A stretch of 25,014 nucleotides of DNA from a virus. Within the stretch, counting starts at the first letter, position 1. The number at the start of each line of letters is the position of its first letter. The translations under genes and the position numbers were made by a program. The stretch covers positions 1 to 25,014 of the IMG/VR virus record IMGVR_UViG_3300003691_000353; one strand, given 5' to 3'. Of this stretch, positions 20,934 to 25,014 are shown in pieces. Under the pieces are notes generated by a model that searched no databases, had not been told where the DNA came from, and worked only from the letters and a program-made list of their open reading frames with translations.

Positions 20934-20949
20934 CCTTGTATGTACAAGG
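20934..20949. repeat. Dispersed 16-bp palindrome, copy 13 (upstream of scaffold and capsid)
   Basis: CCTTGTATGTACAAGG, palindromic except the central TG step. It is the only copy in the rightward half, 31 bases before the scaffold start in the largest gap of the head module. ATATAG just upstream (20,922-20,927) could be a -10-like element, so the copy may act on a capsid-gene promoter. Confidence 0.85.
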
Positions 20950-20980
20950 AGAATCTCTAACTAAGAGGAGTTAGTCAAAT

Positions 20981-21793
20981 ATGGCTGAATACGAGAAGTA
21001 CGCTGTGAAGCAGGATAATTTAGACGAAGAGATCGTTTCCGCTTCTGATAATACTCAAGACCGCAAGGGTAATCTTGACACTATACCAGAACGCTTCAAA
21101 GATAAGTCTGCACAGGAGGTAGCTACTAGCTACACAGAGCTTGAGAAAGCTTACTCCAGACAAGGGCAAGATCTTGGAGACATGCGAAAAACGCTAGATG
21201 AGTATATCCTACTACAATCACAAGCAGGCGCTCAAGACACAAACACACAGGCACCTACTCAAGTAGACCCAGTAAGCATTGATGACTTGTATGAAGATAC
21301 TGAAGGCAGTATACGTCGAGTTGTTACAGAGGAAACCGATAACAGGATTTCTCAACTGGAGAACGCTTTAGCACAGGAGAAACTTGATGGATCTTTAAGA
21401 GGATTCGACAAGGACTTCCCCGGTTGGAGAGAACAGGTATCAACACCAGAGTACACTAACTGGCTGCAAGCAGCACCTTATAGGGTGAAGATGGCACAAC
21501 TCGCGGGTGAATCCCAAGACATGTCAGCAGCACAAGGGTTATTGGAAATGTGGTACGAGAATACGTCACAGAGTAACGCACAAGCACAACAGGAGAATAG
21601 AACAGCCTTGCAGAATGCAGGCTTAGAATCTTCTGGAGCTACCGGCGTTGAGCTTGATAATACATTCTCTCGTAGTGAGTTGATGCAGAAACGAATAGCA
21701 GCTAAACAGGGAGACCCTACCGCTGCAAATTGGTTGAGTTCTAATCAAGAAGCTATAGCAATCGCCTACGAGGAGGGTCATATAACTGACTGA
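20981..21793 (+). CDS. Capsid scaffolding protein
   Basis: A 270-residue, very acidic, Gln-rich and mostly helical protein (IPERFKDKSAQEVATSYTEL near residue 36; ISQLENALAQEKLDG near 128), directly upstream of the major capsid gene. Such proteins guide coat assembly and leave the prohead. The C-terminal end (about 235-270: MQKRIAAKQGDPTAANWLSS and onward) is a basic-then-acidic helix-loop-helix, as in podovirus scaffolds that contact coat protein. GAGGAG lies about 11 bases before the ATG. Assignment rests on composition and gene order. Confidence 0.75.
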   Translation: MAEYEKYAVKQDNLDEEIVSASDNTQDRKGNLDTIPERFKDKSAQEVATSYTELEKAYSRQGQDLGDMRKTLDEYILLQSQAGAQDTNTQAPTQVDPVSIDDLYEDTEGSIRRVVTEETDNRISQLENALAQEKLDGSLRGFDKDFPGWREQVSTPEYTNWLQAAPYRVKMAQLAGESQDMSAAQGLLEMWYENTSQSNAQAQQENRTALQNAGLESSGATGVELDNTFSRSELMQKRIAAKQGDPTAANWLSSNQEAIAIAYEEGHITD

Positions 21794-21816
21794 TCTTAAT
21801 TGGAGATTTATAAAGA

Positions 21817-22809
21817 ATGGCATTAGGCACTAATCATGTAACTACCACCCTTGCGTCCGCAGCATCGCGTACCAGATCGAACTCGGCGTTTATTCGCGAG
21901 TTATGGTCTGACGAGATTATCGCGGCGTACAAGGCTAACCATGTGATGCCTCAACTTGTCGTGGTAATGAACCACAAAGGCAAGAAGGGCGACACAATTC
22001 ACGTACCACGACCTAACCGTGGTAGTGCATCGGCCAAGGCAGTCGAGACTCAAGTAACGCTGATCGCGAGCCAAGAGACTCAAAGCCAGTACTTGATCGA
22101 CCAGCACTACGAGTATTCACGATTGATCGAGGATATTGTATCTGTTCAGGCAGACGACAGCTTACGAGCGTTCTATACGGACGACGCAGGTTACGCGTTA
22201 TCTAAACAGGTAGATAGTTTTCTACACGGTCAGGGCGCTAAGTTTGCTGGTGCAGACGCAGCTCCTACAGTAGAAGGCAGCGCTTACTCTAAAGCGGTAA
22301 TTGGTACACCGACATCTTCTGCTCTAGTAGCGTGGGATGGTTCGGCTAATACCAACGCAGGTAATGCTGCAACTATTACCGACGAAGGTATGCGTCTACT
22401 GGTACAACAACTAGATGACAACGATGTACCCTCTATGGGCCGGGCGCTAGTCGTTCCACCTATTGAGAAACGTAAGTTCTTGGGGATTGATCGTCAGATC
22501 GTATTCGACCAAGTTGGTGAGGCAGGCCGTCAAAATGCTATCCGCAACGGATACATTGGCCCATTGTACGGCGCAGAGGCATACGTATCCACGAATTGCT
22601 CTACTGTAACGGATGATGGTTCCGGCACAAACCAACGAGCAGCACTATACTTCCAGAAGGAAGCTATGGTTCTGATTGAGCAGCTAGCTCCTCGTTCTCA
22701 GACTCAGTACAAGCAGGAATGGTTGGCTGATCTGTTCACCGCAGATACAATCTACGGCGGCGGTCTACTCCGCTCCGAAGGCGGTATCGCAATCGTTGTC
22801 CCTAGCTAA
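21817..22809 (+). CDS. Major capsid protein
   Basis: A 330-residue protein with the usual N-terminal start MALGTNHVTTTLASAASRTR, an HK97-fold-like E-loop region (about residues 45-75: VVVMNHKGKKGDTIHVPRP) and spine helix (about 95-130: DQHYEYSRLIEDIVSVQADD). Order after the scaffold and an efficient GGAG upstream fit the main coat protein of a podovirus. The C-terminus is VRS-like, IYGGGLLRSEGGIAIVVPS. Translation ends 13 bases before a strong hairpin terminator. The sequence uses many optimal-looking codons, as expected for an abundant protein. Confidence 0.88.
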   Translation: MALGTNHVTTTLASAASRTRSNSAFIRELWSDEIIAAYKANHVMPQLVVVMNHKGKKGDTIHVPRPNRGSASAKAVETQVTLIASQETQSQYLIDQHYEYSRLIEDIVSVQADDSLRAFYTDDAGYALSKQVDSFLHGQGAKFAGADAAPTVEGSAYSKAVIGTPTSSALVAWDGSANTNAGNAATITDEGMRLLVQQLDDNDVPSMGRALVVPPIEKRKFLGIDRQIVFDQVGEAGRQNAIRNGYIGPLYGAEAYVSTNCSTVTDDGSGTNQRAALYFQKEAMVLIEQLAPRSQTQYKQEWLADLFTADTIYGGGLLRSEGGIAIVVPS

Positions 22810-22822
22810 GGGTACTTAACCT

Positions 22823-22850
22823 AGAGGCTCCCCGAAAGGGGGGGCTCTCT
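22823..22850 (+). terminator. Intrinsic-type terminator after the capsid gene
   Basis: AGAGGCTCCCC-GAAA-GGGG... folds into an 11-position stem with one mismatch and one G-U pair, capped by a stable GAAA tetraloop. The following U-tract is poor (TCTTCCCTATTT), so it may attenuate rather than stop transcription before the tailspike gene. Confidence 0.6.
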
Positions 22851-22876
22851 TCCCTATTTAATAAAAGGTATACGCA

Positions 22877-25014
22877 GTGCCGGAGAATCGTTATAAGCTA
22901 TTAAAACAAGGATTGCCCGGCCCACGCGACTTTAATGTAAGCGATCTGAGCGACAAAGATATTCCTATGTGGGATAGCGCTCAGTCAAGATGGACTCTTG
23001 GCGATGCGGTGGCTAAAGGCGCTGGCGGCATGCTATCCGAAAGACTAATGGCAGACGCCATACTGCGGTCTGATTTAGTAGAAGGGGATGCCCTCTTCAT
23101 TCAAGAACGTCTTGACGGGGTGGCAGGTAACGCTGCTCTGTGGCGTGTTGTCCTTACTACCGGAGTAACCCCCGATGGGTATGGCGTTGTACTGCTAACA
23201 AACACGCCGTCCTTGTCCTTGGAGCTTATAATAACCGGTATGATTAACGTCAAGACTTTTGGGGCTATTGGCGACAGGATTGTTGACGATACCGGCGCAA
23301 TAACTGCCGCGTCTGCGTACGCTAACGCACACAAGAACGAGCATCTCTATTTCCCTAGTACTGTGGGGTATAAAATATCCCTCAACATACCTATGTATAC
23401 AGGAACTATGTGGCTAGGGGACACTCCTGAAATACAGACAATAACAGCAATAGCTCTTACAAGCATAACCTATATAGAGGGTAATGTGTACGAGATAACT
23501 GTAGACAGCCCTTTCAACCTCCACTACCTAGTCCCCGGCGAAGACATAGATTTGTCCGGCTTCGCTAACGAGGAGAACAATGACAAACATGAAGTTAAAT
23601 CGGTAGACCCTGACAACTCTACGTTCCGCATAACGCATGTTGTGGACGATCTAGGGAACAGCGTTGACGAGGCGGTAGCGGCTGGCGCGGCGGTCTTTGA
23701 GTACGTTTCTGGAGGATCGTTACTTTGTTTTAGAGGTCTAGACGGCAATATAACGTACAGCGAACGCTTTATTGACGAGGCCGGTATACAAGATTTCGGG
23801 ATCGACAAGATAGGATTCCAAGGGCCGGGAGTTAATGAGGTAGGCGGTGGCGGACTACGCTTCAAGCGCGGTTCCGACAACTCCCCAATTACCGGGGTTT
23901 TTATAGAGAACCTTCGTCTACGACATTGCGCCGACGAGGCAGGTATCCGGTTTAACGGTCTTGTTAACGCCACGATAAATCTTATAGAGATGCGTCGATG
24001 CGCTAGTATAGGCCTGTACCTAGCCAAAGGAGATAACGGTGGGTCTAATACAAACCTAACTATCTCTTCTATATACATAGCTAACTGCAGAACCGACGCG
24101 GTATTTGAGCAGGTGGTGTATAGCACGTTCTCTAATTGCGTGTTTGAGTCAGCATCTATAGGCGCTGTGTGGGCCAGATGTACTGGCTGCACTGTAACTG
24201 CTTCTACAGAGACTATAAAGTGGAAAGATCGAGGCGGCCAAGGCTACCACCTCCTGTTTATAAACTGCAGGTCTATGACTATAGAGGGGCCTACAACATA
24301 CTACAACACGGACTCTGAGGTAGGCATGGCTAAGTCGGCCATAACCATACTGTCTGAGACTAGCGGCCCGTCAATACCGCCGGGCACTCTTAGTAACTCT
24401 TACACGCATCACTCCTTAACGGACTTGACAGCGTCTGTACTATCTTGGTCAGGAACCTCTCCGAAGGTTTACGCAGATGTAACCAACAATGGTAGCTTTA
24501 CACCCGCGACAAGCGTGACAGACTCTACTTTCGAGGGAGATCCTGATTACATAAAACCTACAAGGATGCTAGGGTTTTATCAAATAACAGAAGACACGCA
24601 CTTTGCAGACAACCAAAGGTATATAATTGAAGACACGTTCCGATTTGATTGGGGGGGCTCTTCTCCCGTAAGTTTCGCAAGACTTCCTGATGAGACCGAC
24701 GACTCTTACGGTGTCCTAGGTACTTGGCTAGATACGACCCAAGAAGGCTTTTATCAAAGGTATGTATGCTTAGACGACACTACTGGAGCAGCGGTGTGGT
24801 TAAGGGCAGGGAATCTGTGGACTCTAAAGTTGTACGGAAGACGGGATAGAACCGTGGCTGCTGTAACCCTAAACTCTAGAGCGCGAGCTATAAAGATAGG
24901 CCGAAACTTTGCTACAGATCTATGCACATCTTACCCGACGTTCCGCTTAAAGGAGTCAAGAACCTCGGCGCAAGGCTCGTTGTACATGTACCTAGACCCC
25001 GAAGACTTCACACC
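22877..25014 (+). CDS. Tailspike/tail-fibre protein with pectate-lyase-like fold, partial at right edge
   Basis: The frame starts at GTG (AAAGG eight bases before; an in-frame stop lies at 22,862) and stays open for about 712 codons to the window end. Residues about 1-115 are a likely particle-binding head. Then NVKTFGAIGDRIVDDTGAIT (about 124-143) matches the conserved V-x-x-FGA-x-GDG-x-x-DDT start of phage tailspike pectate-lyase domains. Residues about 270-420 show repeated beta turns (GVFIENLRLRHCADEAGIRF, NATINLIEMRRC, NLTISSIYIANCRT), as in a right-handed beta-helix. Such proteins bind and often cut surface polysaccharide. The catalytic residues and C-terminus cannot be judged. Confidence 0.8.
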   Translation, partial: MPENRYKLLKQGLPGPRDFNVSDLSDKDIPMWDSAQSRWTLGDAVAKGAGGMLSERLMADAILRSDLVEGDALFIQERLDGVAGNAALWRVVLTTGVTPDGYGVVLLTNTPSLSLELIITGMINVKTFGAIGDRIVDDTGAITAASAYANAHKNEHLYFPSTVGYKISLNIPMYTGTMWLGDTPEIQTITAIALTSITYIEGNVYEITVDSPFNLHYLVPGEDIDLSGFANEENNDKHEVKSVDPDNSTFRITHVVDDLGNSVDEAVAAGAAVFEYVSGGSLLCFRGLDGNITYSERFIDEAGIQDFGIDKIGFQGPGVNEVGGGGLRFKRGSDNSPITGVFIENLRLRHCADEAGIRFNGLVNATINLIEMRRCASIGLYLAKGDNGGSNTNLTISSIYIANCRTDAVFEQVVYSTFSNCVFESASIGAVWARCTGCTVTASTETIKWKDRGGQGYHLLFINCRSMTIEGPTTYYNTDSEVGMAKSAITILSETSGPSIPPGTLSNSYTHHSLTDLTASVLSWSGTSPKVYADVTNNGSFTPATSVTDSTFEGDPDYIKPTRMLGFYQITEDTHFADNQRYIIEDTFRFDWGGSSPVSFARLPDETDDSYGVLGTWLDTTQEGFYQRYVCLDDTTGAAVWLRAGNLWTLKLYGRRDRTVAAVTLNSRARAIKIGRNFATDLCTSYPTFRLKESRTSAQGSLYMYLDPEDFT

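Noticed and set aside
23524-24192. A 222-codon open frame on the minus strand
   Set aside because: It is the antisense shadow of the tailspike gene, whose sense frame is open for more than 700 codons with recognisable motifs.

Overview
The window is part of a tailed-phage genome, most likely a lytic podovirus. The signs are a terminase large subunit, portal, scaffold and major capsid protein in order on the plus strand, and a replicative helicase, primase and phage sigma factor on the minus strand. It has no integrase, tRNA, CRISPR or host-type metabolic operon. Several features recall coliphage phiEco32 and its relatives: a phage-encoded sigma-70-like factor, a phiEco32-type COOH-NH2 ligase with a second amidoligase, and a portal-scaffold-capsid head module. 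The host is probably a Gram-negative bacterium, because one leftward promoter is an exact sigma-70 consensus and ribosome-binding sites are strong, but the species cannot be read from the window.

Layout. Positions 1-11,808 are transcribed leftward (minus strand), with most genes overlapping or a few bases apart. Read 5' to 3' from 11.8 kb down to 1: an unknown early protein; a double hairpin; a consensus sigma-70 promoter; a set of very small genes, two of which encode membrane peptides; three unknown proteins; then the amidoligase cluster (gamma-glutamylcyclotransferase-like protein, 54-aa peptide, unknown 316-aa protein, COOH-NH2 ligase, unknown 210-aa protein, second amidoligase, class II glutamine amidotransferase, ATP-grasp ligase); then a replication and expression operon (primase, sigma factor, HNH-like small protein, DnaB-like helicase running off the left edge). 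Positions about 11,935-12,860 form a non-coding, structured, AT-rich divergent control region. Positions 12,861-25,014 are transcribed rightward: a possible small terminase, small and beta-rich virion proteins, a LamG-like protein, a fibre-like protein, terminase large subunit, portal, two small proteins, scaffold, capsid, a terminator, and a tailspike-like protein running off the right edge.

How it fits together. The left operon would replicate phage DNA and make a phage sigma factor, which presumably redirects host RNA polymerase to the right-hand virion operon. The amidoligase cluster holds the parts of a peptide or amide-bond modification pathway: ammonia supply, three different ligases and a gamma-glutamyl cyclase. 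Its target is unknown.

The most striking unexplained signal is a 16-bp palindrome, consensus CCTTGTAYGTACAAGG, found 13 times: 12 between 2.4 and 12.1 kb and once just upstream of the scaffold/capsid genes. Eight copies lie inside unrelated coding regions, six of them in the same reading frame (encoding L/I-V-H/R/Y-T-R/S/T). This argues for selection on the DNA itself, probably as a binding site for a phage regulator. A second unexplained signal is a pair of 29/33-identical cassettes encoding a possible 10-residue leader peptide, each overlapping the start codon of an unknown gene.
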